Source: Hymenobacter cheonanensis
Lineage (GTDB): Bacteria > Bacteroidota > Bacteroidia > Cytophagales > Hymenobacteraceae
NCBI RefSeq assembly: GCF_030581075.1
Contig: NZ_JAUQSW010000012.1
Coordinates: forward strand, 62,001-126,000
Direction: 5' to 3'
DNA: 64,000 nt
In this document: one piece after another, positions 53,743-61,125 of the stretch
Layout: each line of letters opens with the position of its first letter
Position numbering within the stretch: position 1 is the first letter of the stretch
Position numbers and translations under genes: made by a program
Notes under the pieces: model-generated
Database searches by the model: none
What the model was told of the DNA's origin: nothing
What the model saw: the letters and a program-made list of their open reading frames with translations, nothing else

Positions 53743-54950
53743 AGGTACTTATAGTCGAAGATGACGCTAACAAGTGCAGAAAGGTATCAGCTTCTCTAGT
53801 GTTATGCGGGATCAGTATAGAAAGCATAGAGCACGTTACAACTTCGTATGCGGCAAAAAGGAATTTGATTAAAAATAATTACGATTTAATGATTTTGGAT
53901 GTTGTAATACCATCAAGGCTTAATGAAGAACTGAACCCTAATGGAGGCATTGATTTATTGCATGACATAACTGACAATCGTAATTATTGTGCACCTTCAT
54001 TTGTTATTGGTCTAACACAATTGTCAGAAAGGTTTGCAAGTATAAGGGATAAGTTTTCTGATAAAAACTTTACTGTTATAGAATATGACGAAACTTCTGA
54101 AAAGTGGTCTGACTTGTTATCCTCAAAAGTTAACCAAATGATTTTGGCCAATCAACCTACTCGTAAGAGAAATGAATACAATGCATTCGGGGTATTTATA
54201 TGTGCATTGGAATCTGAACTTACTGGTGTTTTAGAGAACGGTTGGGTATGGGAGGAAGCCGATACATCTAACGATCACACTTTATATTATAAGGCAAATA
54301 TTGTGGTTAATGGGGAAGTGCGTAAATTTTATGCTGCTAGCTGTTCCAGAGTTGGGTTAACTGCTGCTGCTGTTTTATCGACTAAGATGATTGCGCTTTT
54401 TCAGCCAAAGTACATAATTATGCCTGGTATCATGGCTGGTGTTAAGGGTAGAGTTGAACTAGGAGATGTAGTAGTTGCTGACCCTGTTTGGGATTATGGT
54501 AGCGGAAAATTCTCTTTAAATGATAATGAAATAAATTTCTTGCCTGAGCCATATCAGTTTCCTCTTGACTCAGAATTAAAGGCAATTATAGAACGAATAA
54601 AAAGAACACCTGAAATTTTATTCAAGATAAAAAGTAAAATCACTTATCATAAGCCTAGAACAGAACCAAATTTGCACTTGGGTCCTATTGGATCGGGAGC
54701 AGCTGTCTTGGCTGATGGTAAGATGATCAAAGACATTGAAAACAAGCAGCAAAGGAAGTTGCTGGGTATAGAAATGGAGTCTTATTCAGTATTCTTGGCA
54801 TCTCAGGAAGGCTTTCTACCTAAGCCTAAACCTCTATCAATTAAGTCTGTTGTAGACTTTGCGGATGGTAGTAAAAATGATGATTTTCACTCGTTTGCAA
54901 TAAAGTTCAGCGCTAATTTAGCATCTTATATATTTGAAAATTATCTTTAA
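53739..54950 (+). CDS. dtcC: Receiver fused to nucleoside-phosphorylase-family effector, DtcC of a Detocs-like system
   Basis: A 403-aa protein. The receiver domain is at 1-135 with EDD at 7-9 and Asp54 in LMILDVVIPSR; again no beta-5 lysine (VIEYDE). The PNP/MTA-SAH nucleosidase-type domain spans about 147-403, with IIMPGIMAGVKG (226-237), LGDVVVADPVW, the substrate-binding GIEMES (343-348) and catalytic Asp373/Asp376 in VVDFADGS. In characterised Detocs the DtcC phosphorylase domain cleaves ATP in infected cells and stops phage growth. The same role is inferred here, and specificity cannot be read from sequence. The ATGA overlap with dtcB shows tight coupling. Confidence 0.87.
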   Translation: MKVLIVEDDANKCRKVSASLVLCGISIESIEHVTTSYAAKRNLIKNNYDLMILDVVIPSRLNEELNPNGGIDLLHDITDNRNYCAPSFVIGLTQLSERFASIRDKFSDKNFTVIEYDETSEKWSDLLSSKVNQMILANQPTRKRNEYNAFGVFICALESELTGVLENGWVWEEADTSNDHTLYYKANIVVNGEVRKFYAASCSRVGLTAAAVLSTKMIALFQPKYIIMPGIMAGVKGRVELGDVVVADPVWDYGSGKFSLNDNEINFLPEPYQFPLDSELKAIIERIKRTPEILFKIKSKITYHKPRTEPNLHLGPIGSGAAVLADGKMIKDIENKQQRKLLGIEMESYSVFLASQEGFLPKPKPLSIKSVVDFADGSKNDDFHSFAIKFSANLASYIFENYL

Positions 54951-54967
54951 TAAAGTGGTTTGATTTC

Positions 54968-55700
54968 ATGAGAGTCCTGGTGGTGTCTGACCTGCATGGT
55001 CGCTCATACTGACGTAAACTGGTAAAGGTATTCCTGTCCACGGCAGAAGCGGCTGACCGGGTAGGGCGACTACAACGACAGTTTTGAAGTGGCCGACGAA
55101 CCGATGCTGGTCAACTTCCGGGCCATCCTACTTCTGAAACGACAGCATCTGGTTCAGGTAGTATTGCTTCTGGGGAACCACTGCCTGCCCTATCTGCTCT
55201 ACCCCGACCCGGCCTTTCGGTGCGCGGGATTTTAACCTGCCTTAGCCCCACGTCTGGCCGAGCCGTACCAGCGGCATAGGACGTATTTCCAGATTGCTTT
55301 TGCTGTCGGGCAGACATTACTGGTTCATGCGGGTGTTTCCCGAAGGTGGCTAGCTCATAATGCACGCACTCTACTGGAGCTTACCGGCTACGAGGCAACT
55401 ACAACAGACACCGTAGTTGATTTGCTGAATGCCCTACTGGGGACGCAGGCAGGACACTACCTGCTGTGGCAGGTCTCACCAGATAATGGTGGGATTGAAC
55501 GACACGATAGCCTCTTGTGGGTGAGGCCGATGCGTCTGGTCAGTGAGGGGCTACTACCCGGCTGGGTACAGGTCATAAGGCATACGGAAGTTCCTGTTCC
55601 TGCACGCTTTGATGATACTTCTGCCCGCGCTGGAATTATTTCGACTGATTGTCTGGCCAGCGGCGTGCCCCGGTGGCTCACACTTGACTTGTTCGACTAG
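54968..55700 (+). pseudogene. Decayed metallophosphatase (PPP/calcineurin-like) gene
   Basis: Starts MRVLVVSDLHGRSY with the Asp-x-His metal motif, then meets a TGA at 55010-55012. The frame shifts by one near 55064, after which GDYNDSFEV (second metal motif), VLLLGNHCLPY and TLLVHAGVS are readable; a TAA at 55233-55235 interrupts it again. The reading ends at TAG 55698-55700 with VIRHTEVPVPARF. All phosphatase motifs are present but spread over two frames with two stops. It begins only 18 bp after dtcC on the same strand and is much richer in GC than the dtc genes. Confidence 0.82.
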
Positions 55701-56065
55701 TTTGGGACCAGCGCGTCAGTCCCCGGTTGTCAGAGGCAACTTCATTATACAGAACAGCTAAGGAGGTTATATACTGTTCGCAGACCACTACCCCTGACCA
55801 GCCTTTTTTGAAATAACTGCGTAATCCCTCTAACATAAATCAGACAGCTATTCAGTGCCAGTAGAGTCCTGCTACACCTATCATAGATAGGCTGGCGATT
55901 GGTCCGCATTAAGCATAAACTATCCCTTGAAAGGTCCGTTCAGGCACGGGATTCACCTAGTTCAAGAGCAGTGACCTGACCTGAAAATAGTCGCAATGCC
56001 CAATCCATTTTCTCAATATTTTCTCAATATTTCAATAATTTATTATTAATATCTTTAATAATAAA
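55701..56065. other. Non-coding segment near the right end of the element
   Basis: No gene is seen. The last part becomes extremely AT-rich and contains an 11-bp tandem repeat and a 16-bp inverted repeat, listed separately. Confidence 0.5.
56008..56037. repeat. 11-bp tandem repeat, about 2.7 copies
   Basis: TTTTCTCAATA at 56008-56018 and 56019-56029, followed by a partial third copy TTTCAATA. It may be a recombinase-binding subterminal site of the element. Confidence 0.6.
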
Positions 56066-56070
56066 TTATT
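56034..56070. repeat. AT-only 16-bp perfect inverted repeat
   Basis: Arms 56034-56049 and 56055-56070 are exact complements made only of A and T, with a 5-nt loop. It overlaps the stop codon of the small minus-strand frame at 56066-56185 and lies about 200 bp inside the right end. Confidence 0.7.
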
Positions 56071-56185
56071 TTTCTATTTCATTCATGCTCAATTGCTGTT
56101 GCTCATGCAGTAGTGCTTGTCGCAGGCAGACCATTTCTTCTCTTTTCTGAGCTAGTCTTTCCTTCACTTCATCAATAGGATCCAT
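56066..56185 (-). CDS. Possible 39-aa coiled-coil protein
   Basis: Frame from ATG 56185: MDPIDEVKERLAQKREEMVC, then a Gln/Leu-rich stretch ending NEIEK. It is strongly helical with heptad-like spacing. The same frame is open for 19 more codons upstream, without a start codon. Small coiled-coil proteins accompany the recombinases of Tn554 (TnpC), but this gene is at the far end, and the match is only in general character. It may be spurious. Confidence 0.3.
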   Translation of the reverse strand: MDPIDEVKERLAQKREEMVCLRQALLHEQQQLSMNEIEK

Positions 56186-56247
56186 AGCTTCCTTCAAGTT
56201 ACAATGTTTTTCGAATAAATTTTCAAAAAACTGACAATCAATATTCT

Positions 56248-56916
56248 ATGTTAAATTCTTTATTCCACATAACGATGTACTTCGACCAGTTCCGGTTTTC
56301 GTGGTTGCGCTACCGCGTGAGCGCTCCCAGCCACGGCCAGGATGCGCTGCTGCGCCTAGCCTTCGCGCCCACCAAAACCAGCCTGCTTTACGCCCAGTAC
56401 CGCGCCCGCCTCAAGCCGCTCGACCTGCCCACCAGCCTTACCGGGCGGGCGGTACCGCTGCCCGGCCAGCAACTACGCCACTCGCTGCTGCTGTATTGCG
56501 ATGTGCAGCCCACGGCCCAGCTAGGGCTGCGCACGCGCCTGCAGGCCACCTACCTGCGCGCCGACGACAACCTACCCTGGCGGCGCGGCTACGTGCTCAG
56601 CCAGGATGCCACGGTGCAGCTGGCGCGCCGCGTGAGCCTGGCCGCCCGCTACGCCGTATTTGACACCGACGACTACGACACGCGCCAGTATATTTTTGAG
56701 CAGGATGTGCTGTACGCCGTGTCGGTGCCAGCGCTCTACGGGCAGGGCACACGAGCCTACGCCCTTATACAAGCTACTCTAAACAAACATTTTACCCTAT
56801 GGCTACGCTACGCCGATACGCGCTACCGCCACCAAACTACTGTTGGCTCGGGGCTGGAGCAGATTCAGGGCAACGCCCGCTCGGAAGTGACGGCCCAGGT
56901 GCGCTACAAGCTTTAA
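56248..56916 (+). pseudogene. Helix-hairpin-helix outer-membrane barrel protein, C-terminal part
   Basis: The host part starts at 56275 with MYFDQFRFSWLRYRVSAPSH and continues through alternating strands to ARSEVTAQVRYKL, a barrel-like ending with terminal hydrophobic residue. The first nine codons (from ATG 56248) lie in the mobile element and give a chance start. It is the missing 3' end of the gene at 41641-43146; both are in the same frame across the element. The GC-rich composition matches the host. It has no signal peptide, so any product would stay in the cytoplasm. Confidence 0.88.
56260..56273 (-). repeat. Right terminal inverted repeat of the mobile element
   Basis: Reverse complement reads GTTATGTGGAATAA, one mismatch to the left end at 43141-43154. 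It is followed directly by GATGTA of host sequence. Confidence 0.75.
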
Positions 56917-56986
56917 AAAGGACTTGGCTCGCCGTTTACCCATTAAGCAAACCATGCACTGGATAAACGGCGAGCCAAGTCCTTTT
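56916..56986. terminator. Bidirectional terminator
   Basis: Perfect 23-bp arms 56916-56938 and 56964-56986 with a 25-nt loop. An A-run on the left and a T-run on the right serve both the converging gene at 57009 and the helix-hairpin-helix gene. Confidence 0.8.
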
Positions 56987-57008
56987 ATATAATTTTGCGG
57001 ATGCTCCG

Positions 57009-58952
57009 CTAGGCGTCGGTTTTCACCAGTACTACCTGCGCATTGTCGGCCTGGCTCACTTTGCGGCGGAAGTCCTGGTACTCGGTGTATTTGGTGGCGG
57101 GCAGGGGCGCGCCGCTGCCCGGGCGGCGGGTTTCGAGCTGGCGCACGTACTGCAGCGTGCCATCGGGCAGGGTGGTGCAGGTGCTGGAGTAGGTGCCGTA
57201 GGCCGTGGTAAGCTGCGTGGGCTGGGGCAGGTTTTCGGCCTTGAAGCCGGTGGGCAAGTGTAGGCGCACAGTGTCTTGATACAGGCCGGGGGCCGGCAGC
57301 GCCAGCGGCGCCTGGCGAGGGCCTACCTGGGGAGGCAGCGCACCCAGGCGCCCTAGCACGTTGGGGGCCAGCAACATGCGCTGGCCGGCCGCCGTGCCCA
57401 CGCTGGCCAGCTCCAGGCCCATGGTTTCGACCACGCCGGGCAAGGTAGCGCTAGGAGCCGCCGCCAGGCGTAGGCTCGTGATGGTGAAATGACTGAGGCG
57501 CAGCCGGTTGGAGACGTATTTTTTCTGCTCCTCGGGGTCACCATCGTGCAGCAGCTGGGCGTAGCGGTCCTGGGCCAGGCCCAGGCGGCGGGTGCGCACA
57601 GTGGCTTTGGCACCGCCATCGGCAGTCAGCCAGAGGTCGGTGCGGCGCTGCTGGCGGTTGGCCTGGGCGCCGTAGCGCGGGGTAGCCACCAGGCGGCCGC
57701 CCTCGGGCGTGAGCAGCAGCGCGTGGCGGTTGCCGGTAAAGCTGCCCATGTAGCCAAACGCCTCGGTCTGGCTCGTGCACTCCAGCCACACGGTATCGGC
57801 CGGCACGGTGCCGTACGCGGCCAGCGGCATGCACAGAATGGCGTGGTTGAACTGGCTGCTCGGGAAGCTGGCGCGCACGTCGGCGTGGTCGGCCCCGGCG
57901 CCCACCAGCGCCACGTAGGCGGGCAGGCCGGCGGCCTTCAGCAGGGCGCAGGTGTAGTTGCTCAGGGCTTTGCAATCGCCGTAGCCGCCGCTGACTACGG
58001 CGCTGGCCGGGGCCGTTTGCCAGCCGCCCAGGCCCAGCTGCACCGATACGTAGCGGGTCGAGCCCTGCAAAAACTCGTACACCTTGCGGGCCCGCTCGCG
58101 GGGGTCGGGCGCCACGGTAATCAGCTGGGCCATCTTGGCCGTGAGGGCGGGTGGCAGCACGTCGCGCCCCTGCCCTAGCGCATACACCCACTGCCCCAGG
58201 CTCTGCCACGAGGCCAGCGAGCCGGCGTGGCCCTGCACCTCAAACGTGGCCGGGGCCAGGTGCACGGCGGGCAGCTGCTCTTCCAGCGAAGGGGCCAGCG
58301 GCTCGTCGTCTACGGCGGGGTGGGCGGGCAGCTGCCAGCGGTACGTAGTTTGATTATTAGCAACTACCGGCGCGCTGGCTGCCCCGGCGGGCAGCAGCAG
58401 CTCCTGGTAGCGCAGGGGCAGCGCGGTGGGCGTGGTTACTTGCAGGGTGGCGCCTTCCAGGGCCAGGTTTTCGGCGTGCTGGGGCTGCCAATCGGGGTAA
58501 AAGAGGGTGTTTTCCGATACTATCTCGTAGTCAAACTCTACGGTGTAGGGCGTGGCGGGCTGGCGCAGGTCGGCGTAGCGCACCCGGTTGTCGGTCATCA
58601 GGCTGCCACCGTCGCTGCCCAGGCCCTGGTCGTGCACCTCGGCCGGGCGCAGCTGGTGCAGCAGCTGGCCCTGCGCATTGTACACGGCCCCGCGCAGGTA
58701 GCTGATGTGGTTGAGCACGTCGTAGGGCACCGTCAGGAGGCCGTAGTCGTCGCTGCCGGCCTCGTCGAGCACCGTCACAACTTTGTGCACGGTTTCGACG
58801 AGCTGGCCCGCCGATTTCACTACCACCACCTTGTCGTAGGCGCGCACCACGGCGTGGGCGTTTTCGCGCAGGGCAGGGGCAATGGCATCGGCCGGGTACT
58901 TGGGCGCGGGCGGGGCTAGCAGCACCAGAGAGGCAAAAACGGGAAGGAGCAT
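57009..58952 (-). CDS. DUF3857 / transglutaminase-like protein, catalytic cysteine present
   Basis: A 647-aa exported protein. A short hydrophobic N-terminus (MLLPVFASLVLLAPPAPKYP) is the probable signal. The DUF3857 domain (about 30-215, with AYDKVVVVKSAGQLVETV) is followed by a transglutaminase-like core: Cys327 in GGYGDCKALSNY, His370 in QFNHAILCMP and an acidic Glu391 in VWLECTSQ where Asp is usual. A C-terminal DUF2569-like/strand region follows. Third gene of a tandem set of three on the minus strand (47 bp after the gene before it). The family's role in Bacteroidota is unknown; proteins of this type are thought to be periplasmic peptide or glycan cross-linking or protease-like enzymes. 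Confidence 0.83.
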   Translation of the reverse strand: MLLPVFASLVLLAPPAPKYPADAIAPALRENAHAVVRAYDKVVVVKSAGQLVETVHKVVTVLDEAGSDDYGLLTVPYDVLNHISYLRGAVYNAQGQLLHQLRPAEVHDQGLGSDGGSLMTDNRVRYADLRQPATPYTVEFDYEIVSENTLFYPDWQPQHAENLALEGATLQVTTPTALPLRYQELLLPAGAASAPVVANNQTTYRWQLPAHPAVDDEPLAPSLEEQLPAVHLAPATFEVQGHAGSLASWQSLGQWVYALGQGRDVLPPALTAKMAQLITVAPDPRERARKVYEFLQGSTRYVSVQLGLGGWQTAPASAVVSGGYGDCKALSNYTCALLKAAGLPAYVALVGAGADHADVRASFPSSQFNHAILCMPLAAYGTVPADTVWLECTSQTEAFGYMGSFTGNRHALLLTPEGGRLVATPRYGAQANRQQRRTDLWLTADGGAKATVRTRRLGLAQDRYAQLLHDGDPEEQKKYVSNRLRLSHFTITSLRLAAAPSATLPGVVETMGLELASVGTAAGQRMLLAPNVLGRLGALPPQVGPRQAPLALPAPGLYQDTVRLHLPTGFKAENLPQPTQLTTAYGTYSSTCTTLPDGTLQYVRQLETRRPGSGAPLPATKYTEYQDFRRKVSQADNAQVVLVKTDA

Positions 58953-58998
58953 AACACTAGCTACTGAATAATTTTAAAAAATCAAGCTTTTACCTGCC

Positions 58999-61059
58999 CT
59001 AGCCCGCCTTCCTGATAACCAGCGCCTCGGCCTGCTTGGCCAGCATTTGGCGGTAAAGCTCGCGCAGGCCCTGGTACTCTTCGGCGCTGTACACGGGCTT
59101 ATCGAGGGTGAGGCGGCTGGTGAGCTGCACGGTGCCGGGCGTGGGGCTGCTGGCCGCGTACACGTAGCGCCCGCCCTTGTCGGGCAGCATCAGCGAGGCC
59201 GGCTTGGGCAGCTCGGCGGTGTAGCCGGCGGGCAGCGCCAGGGTCAGCACAATTATTTCGTGCTGCACCATGCCGATATCGACCGGGTAGCTGCGCTCGG
59301 CGTGCCGAAACGGGTTTTGCGCCTCGCCAAACGCTTCCAGCGGCTTCAGGTACAGCTCCTGGGCGGTGCCCGGCGTGGCAGCGGGCTGGCGCAGGTCGTA
59401 GCGCAGGGCCAGCGGCTTGCTCACCTGCTGCTGCGCACTAAAGGCATAGGTGGGTATTTCCCAGCCGGGGTGCGTGGCCGCCAGCTGCGCCACGTATTTC
59501 TTCTCCCCTAGCTGCTGAATCTGCTCGCGGGCTTCGAGGCCGGCGTAGCCACTGTACTCTTCCTGCACCTGCCCGGCCAGGTTGCCTTGGGCATCGAGCG
59601 TAAGCTGCACGTTTTGGAAATGCAGGTAGCGCTGGCTGGGCTCCAGGCTCACCCAGCGGCCGTCGCCGGCTTCGGGCACGGTGTGGCCAATGCGGTTGAG
59701 ACAGTACCGGGGCAGCACGCCGGCCGGCAGCAGGGGCTCGGTGGCATCGAGCAGCAGGTCGGGCTGGCCGGGCTGCTCCACCAGGGCCATCACGTAGTTG
59801 AACTGCTCGAGTAGCGGATACTCCTGGCTCACGCGGCCGTGGGCCCGGGTGCTGAGGATGACGGGCTGGGCGGCCAGCCCCGCCTGGCGCAGGGCCGCAA
59901 TCAGCAGCAGGTTCACATCGGCCGACGTGCCGCGGTGCAGCTCGTAGCTCTTCTTGAGCGGGCCGCTGGCCGAGTAGCGGTTGGTGCCGTCGTACTTCAC
60001 GCTCTTCAGCACCAGCTCGCGCACCGCCGCTGCCCGGGCGGCCGGGTCGGGGTACTGCGCAATCAAAGGCTTAATCGCTTCGGCCAGAAAGCTGCCGTGC
60101 TTGAGGGCCAGCCCAAAAAACTCATCTTCCAGCAGCACCTTGTTTTTCTTGGCCCAGCTGTCGGTGAGGTCGCGAAACGGCTCATCGGGCATCTGAATGC
60201 CGGCCAGCTCGAAGTTCATGCGGGCCAGGTAGTCGGAGGCAGTCGTGAGGTAGGGCTCCTCGCGAAAGGCGGGCGCGTTGCGGATAACCCAGCGGTGCTG
60301 CTCGGTACTCAGGCTCACGCTCGATTCGCCGCTCATGGTGCCGGCCAGGGCGCCCGCGCCCTCGCCTACCCGCCGCGTCAGCAGCATCGTTACCGAGCCT
60401 TTGCCCATCTCATTGATGGCTAGAGGCAAGTAGCCCTGGTACAGGGCCTTGTACTGGTATACCTGCGGAATACTGGTGCGAAACTCGCTCCAGCGGGTGG
60501 GTATCTCGCGCTGAAAGGTCCAGTCCTGGAAGTTAGTGAAAAACGTCGAGGTCACCGTGTAGGCGTATTCTATCACGGCGCCTTCCTGCACGCCGGGCAG
60601 CGTAAATTTGCGCACCTGCAGGTTGTTGGTGCGCTTTTCCTCGAAGGCAGTGTTGGCGTCGAGCTTGGTTTTGGCCAGCTTGCCATCGGCACCGCGCACG
60701 TAGGTAAAGCCCCGCAGATTGCTCAGCTTTTCGGAATTCTCATTGTTGTGGTAGAGCGGCACTTCCACGGTGGCGTAGTCGTAGCCGGCTTTTTTGAGAA
60801 TCTTGAGGCGCACCGTGCGCTCGTGAATAATGCTCATCTCGCCGGCCACGCTGCCAAAGCGGGCCGTGCCATAGTCGCACAGCACCACGGCTACCGCGCC
60901 ACTATCGGCCGCAAAGCTGGCGGCCTCAAAGTCGGCCGGGTCGGGCTGGCCAAAGCGCAGCGGCAAGGGCGCGGGCTCTTTCGGAGCCGGCGTTTGGGCT
61001 AGGGCTGTGCTAAGGGGCCAGGCCAGCGCCGCCAGGGCCCACCAGGGCCGGGTTTTCAT
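58999..61059 (-). CDS. DUF3857 / transglutaminase-like protein, catalytic cysteine replaced
   Basis: A 686-aa exported protein with signal peptide MKTRPWWALAALAWPLSTALA. DUF3857 covers about 60-270 (YDYATVEVPLYHNNENSEKL, FTLPGVQEGAVIEYAYTVTS). In the transglutaminase-like core the usual Cys is Ser379 (HRGTSADVNLLLIAALR), so thiol chemistry is unlikely. The following His region reads EQFNYVMAL (Tyr for His). It may be a binding or structural protein. It is a close paralogue of the next gene, sharing a nearly identical central tract. The ATG at 61059 is chosen for the signal peptide; 61068 is possible. Confidence 0.8.
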   Translation of the reverse strand: MKTRPWWALAALAWPLSTALAQTPAPKEPAPLPLRFGQPDPADFEAASFAADSGAVAVVLCDYGTARFGSVAGEMSIIHERTVRLKILKKAGYDYATVEVPLYHNNENSEKLSNLRGFTYVRGADGKLAKTKLDANTAFEEKRTNNLQVRKFTLPGVQEGAVIEYAYTVTSTFFTNFQDWTFQREIPTRWSEFRTSIPQVYQYKALYQGYLPLAINEMGKGSVTMLLTRRVGEGAGALAGTMSGESSVSLSTEQHRWVIRNAPAFREEPYLTTASDYLARMNFELAGIQMPDEPFRDLTDSWAKKNKVLLEDEFFGLALKHGSFLAEAIKPLIAQYPDPAARAAAVRELVLKSVKYDGTNRYSASGPLKKSYELHRGTSADVNLLLIAALRQAGLAAQPVILSTRAHGRVSQEYPLLEQFNYVMALVEQPGQPDLLLDATEPLLPAGVLPRYCLNRIGHTVPEAGDGRWVSLEPSQRYLHFQNVQLTLDAQGNLAGQVQEEYSGYAGLEAREQIQQLGEKKYVAQLAATHPGWEIPTYAFSAQQQVSKPLALRYDLRQPAATPGTAQELYLKPLEAFGEAQNPFRHAERSYPVDIGMVQHEIIVLTLALPAGYTAELPKPASLMLPDKGGRYVYAASSPTPGTVQLTSRLTLDKPVYSAEEYQGLRELYRQMLAKQAEALVIRKAG

Positions 61060-61125
61060 CCAAACCATATACTTTACAGACAAAGCAAGCTGCCGGGCCG
61101 CGTGCGCCGGCCCGGCAGCTTCGCC

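Larger units (their letters stand above)
43147..56274. mobile_element. 13.1-kb tyrosine-recombinase transposon/integrative element carrying a Detocs-like defence system
   Basis: Removing 43147-56274 joins codon ACG at 43144-43146 to ATG at 56275-56277 and restores one continuous reading frame through the helix-hairpin-helix gene. The ends bear 14-bp imperfect inverted repeats, and no target duplication longer than ACG is seen, which fits tyrosine-recombinase integration. From left to right it holds: a two-gene recombinase operon, a ribbon-helix-helix-like gene, an XRE regulator, a serine resolvase, a SLATT protein, DtcA/B/C-like genes and a decayed phosphatase gene. Base composition is mosaic: the recombinases are near-balanced, the defence cargo is very AT-rich, and the host DNA is GC-rich. 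The two-recombinase layout recalls Tn554 (TnpA/TnpB), but no TnpC gene is evident. Confidence 0.88.

Noticed and set aside
55111..55365. 84-aa minus-strand frame
   Set aside because: Antisense to the metallophosphatase remnant, whose motifs are clear on the plus strand.
43141..56274. Target-site duplication or tRNA attachment site at the element ends
   Set aside because: Only ACG is shared by both junctions, and neither flank contains a tRNA; the target is a protein gene.
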